Of a DNA stretch of 64,000 nucleotides, positions 17,358 through 30,396 are shown one piece after another (positions within the stretch are counted from its first letter, which is position 1; every line of letters begins with the position of its first letter). Position numbers and translations under genes: made by a program. The stretch covers positions 62,001 through 126,000 of the forward strand of contig NZ_BCZS01000008.1 of NCBI RefSeq assembly GCF_001598855.1. Direction: 5' to 3'. Under the pieces are notes generated by a model. It worked only from the letters and a program-made list of their open reading frames with translations. It made no database searches and was not told the DNA's origin. Source of the DNA: Pluralibacter gergoviae ATCC 33028 = NBRC 105706. GTDB lineage: Bacteria; Pseudomonadota; Gammaproteobacteria; Enterobacterales; Enterobacteriaceae.

Positions 17358-17960
17358 TTACAGCTTAGACGCGTTATCGGTCAGATACTTAGCAACGCCG
17401 TCCGGAGAGGCATTCATGCCTTCCTGACCTTTTTCCCACTGGGCCGGGCAGACTTCGCCGTGCTCTTCGGTAAACTGCAGGGCGTCAACCATGCGCAGCA
17501 TCTCATCGATGTTGCGGCCCAGCGCCAGATCGTTAACCACCTGGTGGCGCACGATGCCGTTGGCGTCAATCAGGAAAGAGCCGCGCAGGGCAACGCCCTC
17601 ATCCGGGTGCTCAATACCGTATGCCTTCTGAATTTCGCGCTTAACGTCGGCGACCATGGCGTATTTCACCGGGCCGATACCGCCTTTTTCCACCGGGGTG
17701 TTGCGCCACGCGTTGTGGACAAACTCAGAGTCGAAGGAGACGCCGACCACTTCTACGCCGCGCTTCTGAAACTCTTCATAGCGGTGATCGAAAGCGATAA
17801 GTTCGGACGGGCAGACGAAGGTGAAGTCCATCGGCCAGAAGAAGATGACGGCAGGTTTACCGCTGGTGTGCTGTTTGAAGTTGAATTTTTCAACGATTTC
17901 GCCGCTGCCGAGTACGGCTGCCGCTGTGAAATCCGGGGCCGGACGAGTGACCAGAACCAT
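17358..17960 (-). CDS. Typical 2-Cys peroxiredoxin (AhpC/TSA family)
   Basis: This 200-residue thiol peroxidase of the AhpC/Prx1 class reduces hydrogen peroxide and organic peroxides. The peroxidatic site is PMDFTFVC with Cys50; the conserved Pro43 and Thr47 of the PxxxTxxC motif are present. The resolving cysteine is Cys171 in GEVCPAQW, followed by the C-terminal arm that exchanges in the dimer. It lacks the sequence of classical enterobacterial AhpC, and no ahpF-like reductase gene lies next to it, so its electron donor is probably thioredoxin. A homologue called tsaA sits beside acpH in Salmonella (from memory), the same context as here. A GAGAACC ribosome-binding site precedes the start. 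Confidence 0.93.
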   Translation of the reverse strand: MVLVTRPAPDFTAAAVLGSGEIVEKFNFKQHTSGKPAVIFFWPMDFTFVCPSELIAFDHRYEEFQKRGVEVVGVSFDSEFVHNAWRNTPVEKGGIGPVKYAMVADVKREIQKAYGIEHPDEGVALRGSFLIDANGIVRHQVVNDLALGRNIDEMLRMVDALQFTEEHGEVCPAQWEKGQEGMNASPDGVAKYLTDNASKL

Positions 17961-18139
17961 GAGGTTCTCCTCTGAATAGGATCAGTGAATGGAGCGCAAT
18001 GCGGACCAGTTTAGGTAGAGGCAGAGGATAACACCAAAAGGGTCTGACAATCTGATAATTAATATTAAAGGTTTTACCTATCGATTTTTATCACTGTAGC
18101 TCTATCAGATTAGCCAAAACGCCAAACCGCGCAAGTTTT

Positions 18140-18721
18140 TTACAGTTCCTGGGCCTGTGCCCGGGCCATCATCTGCGGATAGAACTGCCAGAAGAGCTCC
18201 TCAAGCGCCGGATAGTGGCTGTCCAGATCCTGCCACGAGTCGCGCAGGGAGCCGAGGCGCGGGCGGCGATTGGCCATACCGCCCAGCACGCGCCGGATAA
18301 AATCCATCTCCCGGTAGCGCTCCAGCCAGCGCTCCGGCCACAGGTGATCGTTGAGTTCCTGAAAACCCGCCGGCGAGGCCGGCAGGATCGGCGCGACCTG
18401 CCGGCGGGCGTAGCCGACGAAATCGGCCAGCGGCTGGTCGGGGGAGAGCGTCTGCCAGTGGCGGGAGAGAAAGTGGTCCCACATCACGTCGAGGGTTATC
18501 GGGGCGACGCGGCGGGTCTCGGGCCGGAACCAGCCGAGGGCGGTCCTGACCTGCGGCAGCTTATCAGTCATCACGTCAACGCGGCGGTGCATATGGATGC
18601 CGGAGACCACCTCGGGCGCGTAGTGCTCTTCCGGGTTACCGCGCACAAAGTCGGCCAGCAAATTGCCCGCCAGCGAGCTGTCGGCGAGGTGGGCCAGATG
18701 AAGATGGGCAAGGAAATTCAT
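18140..18721 (-). CDS. acpH: Acyl carrier protein phosphodiesterase AcpH
   Basis: AcpH (YajB) hydrolyses the 4'-phosphopantetheine group from holo-ACP, giving apo-ACP. The 193-residue protein is full length and starts [12 protein letters not shown] with the His/Asp-rich segments of an HD-related hydrolase ([27 protein letters not shown], then MWDHFL). It diverges from queA with a 91-bp gap, as in E. coli. Confidence 0.94.
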   Translation of the reverse strand: MNFLAHLHLAHLADSSLAGNLLADFVRGNPEEHYAPEVVSGIHMHRRVDVMTDKLPQVRTALGWFRPETRRVAPITLDVMWDHFLSRHWQTLSPDQPLADFVGYARRQVAPILPASPAGFQELNDHLWPERWLERYREMDFIRRVLGGMANRRPRLGSLRDSWQDLDSHYPALEELFWQFYPQMMARAQAQEL

Positions 18722-18812
18722 GCGTTTTGGGTTCCCGATACGGCTAGTTGTTGCAGCGAAGGGGCGTCAGCACTAGACTAAGCCGCCTGTTTTTACGTCA
18801 CGAGTCTCTGCC

Positions 18813-21064
<2,252 letters not shown>

Positions 21065-21086
21065 TTTTAATAATGAGGGAATTTGA

Positions 21087-21419
21087 ATGAGCTTTTTTAT
21101 TTCTGATGCGATTGCCGCCCCTGGTGCAGCCGGACAGAGCAGCCCGATGTCGCTGATCCTGATGCTGGTGGTGTTCGGTCTGATTTTCTATTTTATGATC
21201 CTGCGCCCGCAGCAGAAGCGTACCAAAGAGCATAAGAACCTGATGAACTCCATCGCCAAAGGCGATGAAGTGCTGACGAACGGTGGCCTGGTAGGTCGCG
21301 TAACCAAAGTAGCGGAAACCGGCTACATTGCTATCGCCCTGAACGACACCACTGAAGTGGTTATCAAACGTGACTTCGTAGCCGCCGTTCTGCCGAAAGG
21401 CACCATGAAGGCGCTGTAA
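21087..21419 (+). CDS. yajC: Sec translocase accessory subunit YajC
   Basis: YajC is a small inner-membrane protein found with SecDF and YidC. The 110-residue product has one transmembrane helix (SPMSLILMLVVFGLIFYFMILRPQQKR) followed by a cytoplasmic domain with the family motif SIAKGDEVLTNGGLVGRV. It starts 22 bp after tgt and ends 27 bp before secD, so it is part of the same operon. Confidence 0.97.
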   Translation: MSFFISDAIAAPGAAGQSSPMSLILMLVVFGLIFYFMILRPQQKRTKEHKNLMNSIAKGDEVLTNGGLVGRVTKVAETGYIAIALNDTTEVVIKRDFVAAVLPKGTMKAL

Positions 21420-21446
21420 TTTTTCGTTTTCCCAAAGGGAACTGCC

Positions 21447-23294
21447 GTGTTAAACCGTTATCCTTTGTGGAAGTACATTATGCTGGTCGTCGTGATTCTC
21501 GTCGGCCTGCTTTACGCACTTCCCAACCTCTATGGTGAGGATCCGGCTGTTCAAATCACTGGCGTGCGCGGCGTCGCCGCCAGTGAGCAAACGCTGATCC
21601 AGGTCCAGAACACCTTAAAAGAAGAAAAAATTAACGCGAAGTCTGTGGCACTGGAAGAGGGCGCAATTCTTGCTCGCTTCGACTCCACCGACACGCAGCT
21701 GCACGCGCGCGAAGCGCTGGTCAGCCAGCTGGGTGACAAGTTCGTCGTGGCGTTAAACCTTGCTCCGGCTACGCCTCGCTGGCTCGCGGCGCTCAATGCC
21801 GAACCAATGAAGCTCGGCCTCGACCTGCGCGGCGGCGTTCACTTCCTGATGGAAGTGGATATGGACACCGCCCTTGGCAAACTCCAGGAACAGAACATTG
21901 ATAGCCTGCGCAGCGATCTGCGTGAAAAAGGCATTCCGTATACTACCGTACGTAAAGAGGCCAACTACGGCCTGAGCATCACCTTCCGCGACGAAGCCGC
22001 ACGCAAGCAGGCGCTGGACTATCTCGCGCCGCGCCATCGCGATCTGGTGCTTTCCGGTCAGGGCAGCAATCAGCTGCGCGCCGTGATGAGCGACGAGCGC
22101 ATGAAAGAGGCGCGCGAGTATGCGGTGCAGCAGAACATCAACATCCTGCGTAACCGCGTTAACCAGCTGGGCGTTGCCGAGCCGGTGGTGCAGCGTCAGG
22201 GTGCCGATCGCATCGTGGTTGAGCTGCCGGGTATCCAGGATACAGCGCGTGCCAAAGAGATCCTCGGCGCGACGGCGACGCTGGAGTTCCGCCTGGTCAA
22301 CACTAATGTCGATCCCTCCGCGATTGCCGCTGGCCGCGTGCCGGGCGACACGGAAGTGAAGCCGACCCGCGAAGGGCAGCCGGTCGCGCTTTATAAGCGC
22401 GTGATCCTCACCGGGGACCACATCACCGACTCCACCTCCAGCCAGGATGAGTACAACCAGCCGCAGGTCAATATCTCGCTGGACAGCGCGGGCGGTAACA
22501 TCATGTCCAACTTCACCAAGGACAACATCGGTAAGCCGATGGCGACCCTGTTTGTGGAGTACAAGGACAGCGGTAAGAAAGACGCCAACGATCGCGCGGT
22601 GCTGGTGAAGCAGGAAGAGGTAATTAACATTGCCAACATCCAGTCTCGCCTCGGCAACAGCTTCCGCATTACCGGTATCGGCAACCCCAACGAAGCCCGC
22701 CAGCTGTCGCTGCTGCTGCGCGCCGGTGCGCTGATTGCGCCGATTCAGATTGTTGAAGAGCGCACCATCGGCCCGACCCTGGGTATGCAGAACATCAAGC
22801 AGGGTCTGGAAGCCTGTCTCGCGGGTCTCGGTATCTCCATCCTGTTTATGATCTTCTTCTATAAGAAGTTCGGCCTGATCGCCACCACGGCGCTGCTGGC
22901 GAACCTGGTGCTGATTGTCGGCATCATGTCGCTGCTGCCGGGCGCGACGCTCAGTATGCCGGGTATCGCCGGTATCGTGCTGAGCCTTGCGGTGGCGGTG
23001 GACGCCAACGTACTGATAAACGAACGTATTAAGGAAGAGCTCAGCAACGGGCGCTCCGTTCAGCAGTCGATCGATGAAGGCTATCGCGGGGCGTTCAGCT
23101 CCATCTTCGATGCCAACATCACCACGCTGATTAAAGTTATCATTCTGTACGCGGTCGGTACCGGCGCCATTAAAGGCTTCGCTATCACTACCGGTATCGG
23201 CGTTGCAACGTCCATGTTTACCGCAATCGTCGGCACCCGCGCCATCGTAAACCTGTTGTACGGCGGCAAACGCATCAACAAGCTGTCTATCTGA
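21447..23294 (+). CDS. secD: Protein-export membrane protein SecD
   Basis: SecD works with SecF to pull proteins through SecYEG using the proton gradient. The 615-residue protein has an N-terminal helix, a large periplasmic P1 region ([16 protein letters not shown] opens the conserved part) and five more helices beginning near [18 protein letters not shown]. The helix-4 motif [18 protein letters not shown], with the Asp used in proton transfer, is intact. Translation starts at a GTG, as in E. coli, 13 bases behind an AAAGGGA site. It is ten bases upstream of secF. Confidence 0.97.
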   Translation: MLNRYPLWKYIMLVVVILVGLLYALPNLYGEDPAVQITGVRGVAASEQTLIQVQNTLKEEKINAKSVALEEGAILARFDSTDTQLHAREALVSQLGDKFVVALNLAPATPRWLAALNAEPMKLGLDLRGGVHFLMEVDMDTALGKLQEQNIDSLRSDLREKGIPYTTVRKEANYGLSITFRDEAARKQALDYLAPRHRDLVLSGQGSNQLRAVMSDERMKEAREYAVQQNINILRNRVNQLGVAEPVVQRQGADRIVVELPGIQDTARAKEILGATATLEFRLVNTNVDPSAIAAGRVPGDTEVKPTREGQPVALYKRVILTGDHITDSTSSQDEYNQPQVNISLDSAGGNIMSNFTKDNIGKPMATLFVEYKDSGKKDANDRAVLVKQEEVINIANIQSRLGNSFRITGIGNPNEARQLSLLLRAGALIAPIQIVEERTIGPTLGMQNIKQGLEACLAGLGISILFMIFFYKKFGLIATTALLANLVLIVGIMSLLPGATLSMPGIAGIVLSLAVAVDANVLINERIKEELSNGRSVQQSIDEGYRGAFSSIFDANITTLIKVIILYAVGTGAIKGFAITTGIGVATSMFTAIVGTRAIVNLLYGGKRINKLSI

Positions 23295-23304
23295 GGAGTG
23301 CGTT

Positions 23305-24276
23305 GTGGCACAGGAATATAGTGTTGAACAATTGAACCACGGCCGTAAAGTCTACGACTTTATGCGCTGGGACTACTGGGCCTTCGGCATCTCGGGCCTG
23401 CTGCTGGTGCTGTCCATTATCGTTATCGGCGTGCGCGGCTTTAACTGGGGTCTGGACTTCACCGGCGGTACCGTCATTGAAATCACCCTTGAAAAAACCG
23501 CCAATCTGGACCAGATGCGCGAGGCGCTGCAGAAGGCGGGCTTTGACGAGCCGCAGCTGCAGAACTTCGGCAGCAGCCACGACATCATGGTACGCATGCC
23601 GCCCGCGGAGGGCGAAACCGGCGGCCAGGAGCTGGGCAGCAAGGTACTGAACGTCATTAATGAATCGACCAACCAGCACGCGGCAGTGAAGCGTATTGAG
23701 TTCGTCGGGCCAAGCGTCGGTGCCGATCTGGCGACCAGCGGCGCGATGGCGCTGCTGGCGGCGCTGATCTCGATTCTGGTTTACGTTGGCTTCCGCTTCG
23801 AGTGGCGCCTGGCGGCGGGGGTGGTTATCGCCCTGGCGCACGACGTGGTGATCACCATGGGCGTGCTGTCGCTGTTCCGTATCGAAATCGATCTGACCAT
23901 TGTCGCCTCGCTGATGTCGGTTATCGGCTACTCGCTCAACGACAGTATCGTGGTCTCGGACCGTATTCGTGAGAACTTCCGCAAAATTCGCCGCGGCACG
24001 CCTTACGAAATCTTTAACGTCTCCCTGACCCAGACGCTGCACCGTACCCTGATAACCTCAGGTACCACCTTGCTGGTGATCCTGATGCTGTACCTCTTCG
24101 GCGGTCCGGTGCTGGAAGGCTTCTCGCTGACCATGCTTATCGGTGTCACCATCGGTACCGGTTCGTCTATCTACGTAGCCTCGGCGCTGGCGCTGAAGCT
24201 CGGGATGAAGCGCGAGCATCTGATCCAGCAGAAGGTGGAGAAAGAGGGGGCCGACCAGCCTTCGATTCTGCCGTAA
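23305..24276 (+). CDS. secF: Protein-export membrane protein SecF
   Basis: SecF is the smaller RND-type partner of SecD. The 323-residue protein has six helices: the first near residues 25-42, then the periplasmic P4 domain ([17 protein letters not shown]). The C-terminal bundle contains [18 protein letters not shown], the SecF counterpart of the SecD proton-relay motif. It starts at a GTG behind GAGGAG and is followed by a strong terminator, ending the queA-to-secF run. The yajD gene that follows secF in E. coli is absent here. Confidence 0.97.
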   Translation: MAQEYSVEQLNHGRKVYDFMRWDYWAFGISGLLLVLSIIVIGVRGFNWGLDFTGGTVIEITLEKTANLDQMREALQKAGFDEPQLQNFGSSHDIMVRMPPAEGETGGQELGSKVLNVINESTNQHAAVKRIEFVGPSVGADLATSGAMALLAALISILVYVGFRFEWRLAAGVVIALAHDVVITMGVLSLFRIEIDLTIVASLMSVIGYSLNDSIVVSDRIRENFRKIRRGTPYEIFNVSLTQTLHRTLITSGTTLLVILMLYLFGGPVLEGFSLTMLIGVTIGTGSSIYVASALALKLGMKREHLIQQKVEKEGADQPSILP

Positions 24277-24299
24277 GCGGATAGCGCGTCCAAAACAGA

Positions 24300-24329
24300 A
24301 ATCCCGATCTGCTGGTCGGGATTTTTTTT
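24300..24329 (+). terminator. Rho-independent terminator of secF
   Basis: AATCCCGA (24300-24307) pairs with TCGGGATT (24316-24323), and a T8 run overlaps the end of the stem. It lies 23 bp after the secF stop. Confidence 0.9.
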
Positions 24330-24362
24330 GCCTGTCGCACGTCCGCAAAGCCATTCCCGGCG

Positions 24363-24392
24363 CATAAAAAAGCCAGCGTTAAAGCTGGCTTT
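24363..24392 (-). terminator. Rho-independent terminator of tsx
   Basis: On the minus strand AAAGCCAGC and GCTGGCTTT pair around a six-base loop and are followed by a T-run. It lies 21 bp beyond the tsx stop, back to back with the secF terminator. Confidence 0.88.
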
Positions 24393-24413
24393 CGTTGTTA
24401 CAGATAGGGCTTA

Positions 24414-25307
24414 TCAGAAGTTATAGCCGATAATCGCATAGCCGCCCCAGCCGGTGGTGCGGGCGTTGAAGTCGCCGTCGCCGAAGTTGAGGCTGGCGTC
24501 ATCGCGCCACTGGCCGCCGTTGTGCCAGTAACGGGCGACCAGCGCGTAGTGCCAGTGGTCGTAGTTGAGCGACAGAATGTGCGTGGAGGTGATGGAGTTA
24601 TCGGTACGCGCCTTGCGGCCGCTGTTATCGCGGAAGTCTTTGTTATCGAGATCCGAGCCCCAGTCAAAGTTGGTGAAGCCGATGTAGCCCAGCTGGCCGC
24701 CCCACAGGGAGGTAATTGGCACAAAGTATTTCACCTTAAAGCGGTAGCCGTCCCACTCGTTCTCGTTCGCCGCGCCGTAGTTCTGCCACTGGTATTTGGC
24801 ATAGACGTTGAGGGAGAGGCTCATCGGCAGGCCGGTATCGACGTCGGTACCCAGACCCATATACCAGGTGCTCTGGCGGCCGTCTTTGTTACGGCCCATG
24901 TCGTAGATGTAGTTGTTGGCGAAGTACCACTCTTTGAACGGGCCAAACGCCAGGCTGGTGTTGGTCAGCTTGTCGATAGAGAAGCGCGGCTCGATTTCCA
25001 TAAACATGGGTGAACCGTGGTTCCAGATACCCTTGGCGTCGGTGTTACCGCCGAAGAACACCGGGGCGTCCATATAGCCGTAAAAATCAAACCAGTCCTT
25101 TTTGGCAAAGGCTTCGTACTCAAGATAGGTGTCGTTGCGCAGCAGCGGCCCGAAGCGGGTGTGATAGCTGCCCACGACGTTGACGCTCTGGTGCCACCAG
25201 TCGGAGAGGTACTGCGGGCCGTCCGCTTTGGCCGTTTCGGCAGCGCCTGCCGTAAAAGAAGTTGCAAAAGTCAGTGCAGCACCGGCTGCAAGAAGCGTTT
25301 TTTTCAT
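24414..25307 (-). CDS. tsx: Nucleoside-specific channel-forming porin Tsx
   Basis: Tsx is a monomeric 12-stranded outer-membrane channel for nucleosides and a receptor for some phages and colicins. The 297-residue protein has a signal peptide ([24 protein letters not shown]) and a mature part nearly identical in layout to E. coli Tsx ([22 protein letters not shown] near the start, [12 protein letters not shown] with terminal Phe). The stretch [18 protein letters not shown] is a surface loop that varies between species and carries phage specificity. I took the ATG at 25307 by homology; a GTG four codons upstream is also in frame. Confidence 0.96.
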   Translation of the reverse strand: MKKTLLAAGAALTFATSFTAGAAETAKADGPQYLSDWWHQSVNVVGSYHTRFGPLLRNDTYLEYEAFAKKDWFDFYGYMDAPVFFGGNTDAKGIWNHGSPMFMEIEPRFSIDKLTNTSLAFGPFKEWYFANNYIYDMGRNKDGRQSTWYMGLGTDVDTGLPMSLSLNVYAKYQWQNYGAANENEWDGYRFKVKYFVPITSLWGGQLGYIGFTNFDWGSDLDNKDFRDNSGRKARTDNSITSTHILSLNYDHWHYALVARYWHNGGQWRDDASLNFGDGDFNARTTGWGGYAIIGYNF

Positions 25308-25395
25308 GTTCTTTGCCACTGATTAAAAGTCACGAAATTGCGTAAAAGGACGCACGGGCGCATTTTTGGGTATCTGTATGTTTTATGCGGAGCCT

Positions 25396-25401
25396 ATTAT
25401 A
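25396..25401 (-). promoter_or_regulatory. Candidate tsx promoter -10 element
   Basis: The minus strand carries a perfect TATAAT about 90 bp before the tsx start, with no good -35 but a TGTGA half-site just upstream, as would suit a CRP-dependent promoter. tsx is controlled by CRP, CytR and DeoR in E. coli (known). I could not place CytR or DeoR sites with confidence. The rest of 25308-25581 holds no gene. Confidence 0.35.
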
Positions 25402-25581
25402 AGAATCAATGCTCACAAAAATACGCATTTTGTCGCATTTTTATCATTCGCGTAATCGATTGCGTTCACGCTTTAGCGCATTTAATGGTAATAATGCTGA
25501 AAAAGCAGGCTAAGAAGATGAACTTTTGCTACAGCGAGAGATTGCGGTGCGGACCGCGGCGGCCCGCTCCAGGGAAGAGGG

Positions 25582-26124
25582 TTAAGGCGCGTCGGTGGGC
25601 TGGATATCGTGCACGCGAACGAATACGTGCTGGGCGGGATCGATGCCGCTCAGCTGCAGCGGGATGCTGATGTCGGACGGCGACAGCGCGCTTTTCGGGG
25701 CGTTAATCAGCCGGCGCTGAACGTCAACCTCTTCATAGCTGCGGGTCGTACCGACAATGCGGCCCCACTCGACGGTGGCGCTGAACGCCGGCAGGGGGGC
25801 GCTGGACTCGCCTTCGATACGCAGCGTCGCCCGCATGCCGTCGTCGGATTTGCTGATGTTCACCAGCGACATGCGCAGCATGCCGATTTGGCTCTGCAGC
25901 CGCGCCGGGGTATTGGCGCTGGGCAGCAGATAAACGCCGCTGGCGGATTTTGCATTCAGCGCGTTCTGCTGGGTTATTTTCACCGTTTCCTGATTCAGCT
26001 GGCTCATCGCCTTGTTCAGCGTGCGCACGTCCTGCTTCATCTGTTTTACTTCACCCTGCTGGGCGCAGGCGCTGAGGGTCAGCGCACTGCCGAGCGCCAG
26101 CAGGCGCAGATAACGTCTTGTCAT
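25582..26124 (-). CDS. yajI: DUF3251 lipoprotein YajI
   Basis: This 180-residue protein begins MTRRYLRLLALGSALTLSAC with a lipobox (LSAC, lipidated Cys20). A coiled-coil-like stretch (VKQMKQDVRTLNKAMSQLNQETVKITQQN) follows, then a globular beta-rich domain. It matches the DUF3251/YajI group and sits between tsx and nrdR, as in E. coli. Function is unknown. Asp is not at position +2 after the lipid cysteine (Ala is), so outer-membrane sorting is expected. An upstream in-frame start at 26187 was discarded because it would hide the signal peptide. Confidence 0.88.
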   Translation of the reverse strand: MTRRYLRLLALGSALTLSACAQQGEVKQMKQDVRTLNKAMSQLNQETVKITQQNALNAKSASGVYLLPSANTPARLQSQIGMLRMSLVNISKSDDGMRATLRIEGESSAPLPAFSATVEWGRIVGTTRSYEEVDVQRRLINAPKSALSPSDISIPLQLSGIDPAQHVFVRVHDIQPTDAP

Positions 26125-26208
26125 GGCGGGTTTTTCCTTACTGGTTCCAGAGGCGTTTAATGCTAACAGTATTGCACATCGCGCCACTGAGGCATTGTCT
26201 CAAAATGA

Positions 26209-26718
<510 letters not shown>

Positions 26719-26721
26719 TTG

Positions 26722-27825
26722 ATGCAAGATGAAATCTACATGGCCCGCGCGCTGACCCTGGCGAAGCGTGGGCGCTTTACCACGCATCCCAATCCCCGCG
26801 TCGGCTGCGTCATCGTGAAAGACGGCGTTATCGTTGGCGAAGGTTTTCACTACCGCGCCGGGGAGCCGCACGCCGAAGTGCACGCCCTGCGCATGGCGGG
26901 TGAGAACGCCCGTGGCGCCACCGCCTACGTTACCCTTGAGCCGTGCAGCCACCACGGGCGCACGCCGCCCTGCTGCGAGGCCCTGAGCCGCGCGGGCGTC
27001 AGCCGCGTGGTGGCCGCAATGCAGGATCCGAACCCGCAGGTGGCGGGGCGCGGCCTGTACCATCTTCAGCAGCACGGTATCGAGGTCAGCCACGGCGTGA
27101 TGATGGCCGAAGCGGAGGCCATTAATAAAGGCTTTCTCAAGCGAATGCGCACCGGCTTTCCGTATATTCAGCTCAAGCTCGGCGCCTCGCTGGACGGCCG
27201 CACGGCGATGGCCAGCGGTGAAAGCCAGTGGATAACTTCGCCGCAGGCGCGGCGCGACGTGCAGCGTCTGCGCGCGCAGAGCCACGCTATTTTAACCAGC
27301 AGCGCCACGGTGCTGGCCGACGATCCGGCGCTCACCGTGCGCTGGGAGGAACTCTCTCCCGACGTGCAGGCGCGCTACCCGCAGGAGAACCTGCGCCAGC
27401 CGGTGCGCATCGTTATCGACAGCCAGAACCGGGTGACGCCGGCGCACCGCATCGTGCAGCAACCCGGAGAGACGTGGTTTGCCCGCACCGCCGAAGACGG
27501 GCGCCAGTGGCCGGAGAGCGTGCGCACGATTAACATTCCGGCTCATAACGGCCATCTCGATCTGGTGCTGCTGATGATGCAGCTGGGTAAGCAGCAGATT
27601 AACAGCCTCTGGGTTGAGGCCGGGCCGACGCTTGCCGGCGCGCTGCTGCATGCGGGGCTGGTGGATGAGCTTATTGTCTATCTTGCGCCTAAACTGTTAG
27701 GTGACGCCGCCCGGGGACTCTGTACGCTGCCGGGGCTTGAGAAACTGGCCGAGGCTCCCCAACTTAACTTCGGCGAGGTGCGGCGCGTTGGGCCGGATCT
27801 CTGCCTGCATTTAACACCCGCGTGA
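26722..27825 (+). CDS. ribD: Bifunctional riboflavin deaminase/reductase RibD
   Basis: RibD carries out two consecutive steps of riboflavin synthesis: deamination of the pyrimidine intermediate and NADPH-dependent reduction of its ribose. The 367-residue protein has an N-terminal zinc deaminase domain with His50, Glu52, Cys75 and Cys84 (HAEVHAL and EPCSHHGRTPPC). A C-terminal reductase domain follows from about residue 146 (IQLKLGASLDGRTAMASGESQWI). The ATG at 26722 is used; a TTG one codon earlier is not needed. Confidence 0.97.
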   Translation: MQDEIYMARALTLAKRGRFTTHPNPRVGCVIVKDGVIVGEGFHYRAGEPHAEVHALRMAGENARGATAYVTLEPCSHHGRTPPCCEALSRAGVSRVVAAMQDPNPQVAGRGLYHLQQHGIEVSHGVMMAEAEAINKGFLKRMRTGFPYIQLKLGASLDGRTAMASGESQWITSPQARRDVQRLRAQSHAILTSSATVLADDPALTVRWEELSPDVQARYPQENLRQPVRIVIDSQNRVTPAHRIVQQPGETWFARTAEDGRQWPESVRTINIPAHNGHLDLVLLMMQLGKQQINSLWVEAGPTLAGALLHAGLVDELIVYLAPKLLGDAARGLCTLPGLEKLAEAPQLNFGEVRRVGPDLCLHLTPA

Positions 27826-27912
27826 GGCATTCCTGAAATAGGTAAGCCGTGCGCGAATTATTATGATAAAATCCGCCCCCCTCGGGGTAAGTCAGATCCC
27901 AAAAGGAAGAGT

Positions 27913-28383
27913 ATGAACATTATCGAAGCTAACGTTGCTGCCCCGGACGCCCGCGTTGCCATCACCATTGCGCGCTTCAACAACTTCATCAACGACAGCC
28001 TGCTGAACGGCGCGATTGACGCCCTCAAGCGCGTGGGCCAGGTGAAAGACGAGAACATCACCGTAGTCTGGGTGCCGGGCGCCTATGAGCTGCCGCTGGC
28101 GGCAGGCGCGCTGGCGAAAACCGGCAAATATGACGCGGTTATCGCGCTGGGTACGGTGATCCGCGGCGGCACTGCGCACTTTGAATACGTCGCCGGTGGC
28201 GCAAGCAATGGTCTTGCGCACGTCGCTCAGGAGAGCGAAATCCCGGTTGCCTTCGGCGTACTGACCACCGAAAGCATCGAACAAGCCATCGAACGCGCTG
28301 GCACCAAAGCCGGTAATAAAGGGGCGGAAGCTGCCCTGACCGCGCTTGAAATGATCAATGTATTGAAAGCCATCAAGGCCTGA
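27913..28383 (+). CDS. ribE: 6,7-dimethyl-8-ribityllumazine synthase (RibE/RibH)
   Basis: This enzyme condenses the RibD-pathway product with a four-carbon phosphate to make lumazine, the precursor of riboflavin, and forms a 60-subunit shell. The 156-residue protein shows the family motifs [47 protein letters not shown] and the active-site [17 protein letters not shown]. It follows ribD by 87 bp and precedes nusB by 21 bp, as in E. coli. No FMN riboswitch is visible in the gap. Confidence 0.97.
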   Translation: MNIIEANVAAPDARVAITIARFNNFINDSLLNGAIDALKRVGQVKDENITVVWVPGAYELPLAAGALAKTGKYDAVIALGTVIRGGTAHFEYVAGGASNGLAHVAQESEIPVAFGVLTTESIEQAIERAGTKAGNKGAEAALTALEMINVLKAIKA

Positions 28384-28404
28384 TTTTTTAGTAAGGGGAA
28401 TTCC

Positions 28405-28824
28405 GTGAAACCTGCTGCTCGTCGCCGCGCCCGCGAGTGCGCCGTCCAGGCGCTCTACTCCTGGCAGTTGTCCCATAACGACATTGCCGATGTCGAATAC
28501 CAGTTCCTGGCGGAACAGGACGTCAAAGACGTCGACGTCCCGTACTTCCGTGAACTGCTGTCGGGAGTGGCGACCAACAGCGCGTACCTCGACGGTCTGA
28601 TGAAGCCGTACCTGTCCCGCCAGCTCGAAGAGCTGGGCCAGGTAGAGAAAGCCGTCCTGCGCATCGCGCTGTTCGAGCTTTCAAAGCGTGACGACGTGCC
28701 GTACAAAGTTGCCATCAACGAAGGTATCGAACTGGCGAAAACCTTCGGCGCTGAAGACAGCCACAAATTCGTCAACGGCGTGCTGGACAAAGCCGCGCCG
28801 GTTATCCGTCCCCGCAAGAAGTAA
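28405..28824 (+). CDS. nusB: Transcription antitermination factor NusB
   Basis: NusB binds boxA RNA together with ribosomal protein S10 (NusE) and prevents termination in rRNA operons. The 139-residue all-alpha protein starts with the arginine-rich RNA-binding segment [20 protein letters not shown] and ends in the conserved [13 protein letters not shown]. Translation starts at a GTG behind AAGGGG, as in E. coli. It is placed between ribE and thiL, and co-transcription with both is likely. Confidence 0.97.
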   Translation: MKPAARRRARECAVQALYSWQLSHNDIADVEYQFLAEQDVKDVDVPYFRELLSGVATNSAYLDGLMKPYLSRQLEELGQVEKAVLRIALFELSKRDDVPYKVAINEGIELAKTFGAEDSHKFVNGVLDKAAPVIRPRKK

Positions 28825-28896
28825 TCTGCTGGCCGGGGCGCTGGCGAACCCGTTCGCCCGCCGCGGCCTTCTCTTTTTTAATTCGAGGCATAACCT

Positions 28897-29868
28897 ATGG
28901 CATGCGGCGAATTTTCTCTCATTTCCCGTTATTTCGATCGCGTCAGAAGCTCCCGCCGTGACGTGGAGACCGGCATCGGCGATGACTGCGCCTTGCTCAA
29001 CGTGCCGGATAAGCAAACCCTCGCCATCAGCACCGATACGCTGGTCTGCGGCACCCACTTCCTCCCCGATATCGATCCTGCCGATCTGGCCCGCAAGGCG
29101 CTGGCGGTCAACTTAAGCGATCTGGCGGCGATGGGCGCGGAGCCGGCCTGGCTGACGCTGGCCCTGACGCTGCCCTCGGCGGACGAGACGTGGCTGCAGG
29201 CGTTTAGCGACAGCCTGTTTGAGCGGCTCAACTACTACGATATGCAGCTTATCGGCGGCGATACCACCAAAGGGCCGCTGTCGATGACGCTCGGCATTCA
29301 CGGCTTCGTGCCGCACGGCCGGGCGCTTAAGCGCTCGGGGGCGAAGCCGGGAGACTGGATCTTTGTCACCGGCACGCCTGGCGACAGCGCGGCGGGGCTG
29401 GCTATTTTGCAGCAGCGTCTGCAGGTGCGCGACAGCGCTGACGCGGAATACCTGGTTAAGCGCCACCTCAATCCGTCGCCGCGGCTGCTTACCGGGCAGG
29501 CGATACGCGGACTGGCCCACGCGGCTATCGATCTTTCCGACGGCCTGATTTCCGATCTTGGCCATATTCTCGCTGCCAGCGGCTACGGGGCGCGTATCGA
29601 TCTTGATCTGCTGCCGCGCTCCGATGCCCTGCGCCGCAGCGCGGATCCCGAGCAGGCGCTGGTCTGGGCGCTCTCCGGCGGCGAGGACTATGAGCTATGC
29701 TTCACCGTACCGGAGCTCAACCGCGGTGCGCTGGAGGTGGCGGTGGGGCACCTGAATATGGCCTGTACCTGCATCGGACAGATCGCGGCCGATGTACAAG
29801 GGATGCAATTTACGCGCGGCGGCAAGCCGGTTACGCTCGACATGAAGGGATATGACCATTTTGCGTAA
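28897..29868 (+). CDS. thiL: Thiamine-monophosphate kinase ThiL
   Basis: ThiL phosphorylates thiamine monophosphate to thiamine diphosphate, the last step of the pathway. The 323-residue protein belongs to the PurM/ThiL ATP-binding superfamily: GIGDDCALL and the Asp-rich [14 protein letters not shown] near the N-terminus, [18 protein letters not shown] in the middle and [17 protein letters not shown] in the second half. The start [13 protein letters not shown] matches the family. Its end overlaps pgpA by 17 bases, suggesting coupled translation. Confidence 0.96.
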   Translation: MACGEFSLISRYFDRVRSSRRDVETGIGDDCALLNVPDKQTLAISTDTLVCGTHFLPDIDPADLARKALAVNLSDLAAMGAEPAWLTLALTLPSADETWLQAFSDSLFERLNYYDMQLIGGDTTKGPLSMTLGIHGFVPHGRALKRSGAKPGDWIFVTGTPGDSAAGLAILQQRLQVRDSADAEYLVKRHLNPSPRLLTGQAIRGLAHAAIDLSDGLISDLGHILAASGYGARIDLDLLPRSDALRRSADPEQALVWALSGGEDYELCFTVPELNRGALEVAVGHLNMACTCIGQIAADVQGMQFTRGGKPVTLDMKGYDHFA

Positions 29869-30373
29869 AAAAGATGAGGCGAAAGCCCGCCTGAGCATGC
29901 TCAATCCGTGGCACCTGCTGGCGACCGGCTTCGGCAGCGGCCTGAGCCCGGTTGTTCCGGGAACCATGGGCTCCCTGGCGGCGATCCCGTTCTGGTACCT
30001 GATGACCTTTCTGCCGCTGCAGCTCTATTATCTGGTGGTGCTGCTGGGCATCTGCATCGGGGTGTATCTCTGCCACCGCACCGCCAAAGATATGGGCGTT
30101 CACGATCACGGCAGCATCGTCTGGGACGAGTTTATCGGTATGTGGATCACCCTGATGGCGATCCCGACCGACGACTGGCAGTGGGTGCTGGTGGGCTTCG
30201 TGATTTTCCGCTTTTTCGATATGTGGAAGCCGTGGCCAATCCGCTGGTTCGATCGCAACGTCCACGGCGGCATGGGGATCATGATCGACGATATCGTCGC
30301 CGGCGTGATCTCCGCCGGGGTGCTGTATCTGGTAGGCAACCACTGGCCGCTGGGGATTATCCAGGCCGGATAG
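29852..30373 (+). CDS. pgpA: Phosphatidylglycerophosphatase A PgpA
   Basis: PgpA removes phosphate from phosphatidylglycerol phosphate in the inner membrane. The 173-residue protein has four hydrophobic stretches and the signature [21 protein letters not shown], plus [10 protein letters not shown] and the Asp motif [12 protein letters not shown]. It begins inside the last codons of thiL. Its final codons and stop lie within a hairpin that probably ends the nrdR-to-pgpA transcript. Confidence 0.95.
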   Translation: MTILRKKDEAKARLSMLNPWHLLATGFGSGLSPVVPGTMGSLAAIPFWYLMTFLPLQLYYLVVLLGICIGVYLCHRTAKDMGVHDHGSIVWDEFIGMWITLMAIPTDDWQWVLVGFVIFRFFDMWKPWPIRWFDRNVHGGMGIMIDDIVAGVISAGVLYLVGNHWPLGIIQAG

Positions 30374-30385
30374 GATCCGGCCTGG
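30361..30385. terminator. Hairpin across the pgpA stop codon
   Basis: CCAGGCCGGAT (30361-30371) pairs perfectly with ATCCGGCCTGG (30375-30385) around a three-base loop that contains most of the stop codon. The T-run is poor (TTGTCT). It lies between the convergent genes pgpA and yajO and probably works as a weak terminator or 3'-end stabiliser. Confidence 0.6.
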
Positions 30386-30396
30386 TTGTCTGCAAA

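Noticed and set aside
27826-27912. FMN riboswitch upstream of ribE
   Set aside because: The gap is too short and lacks the conserved RFN helices.
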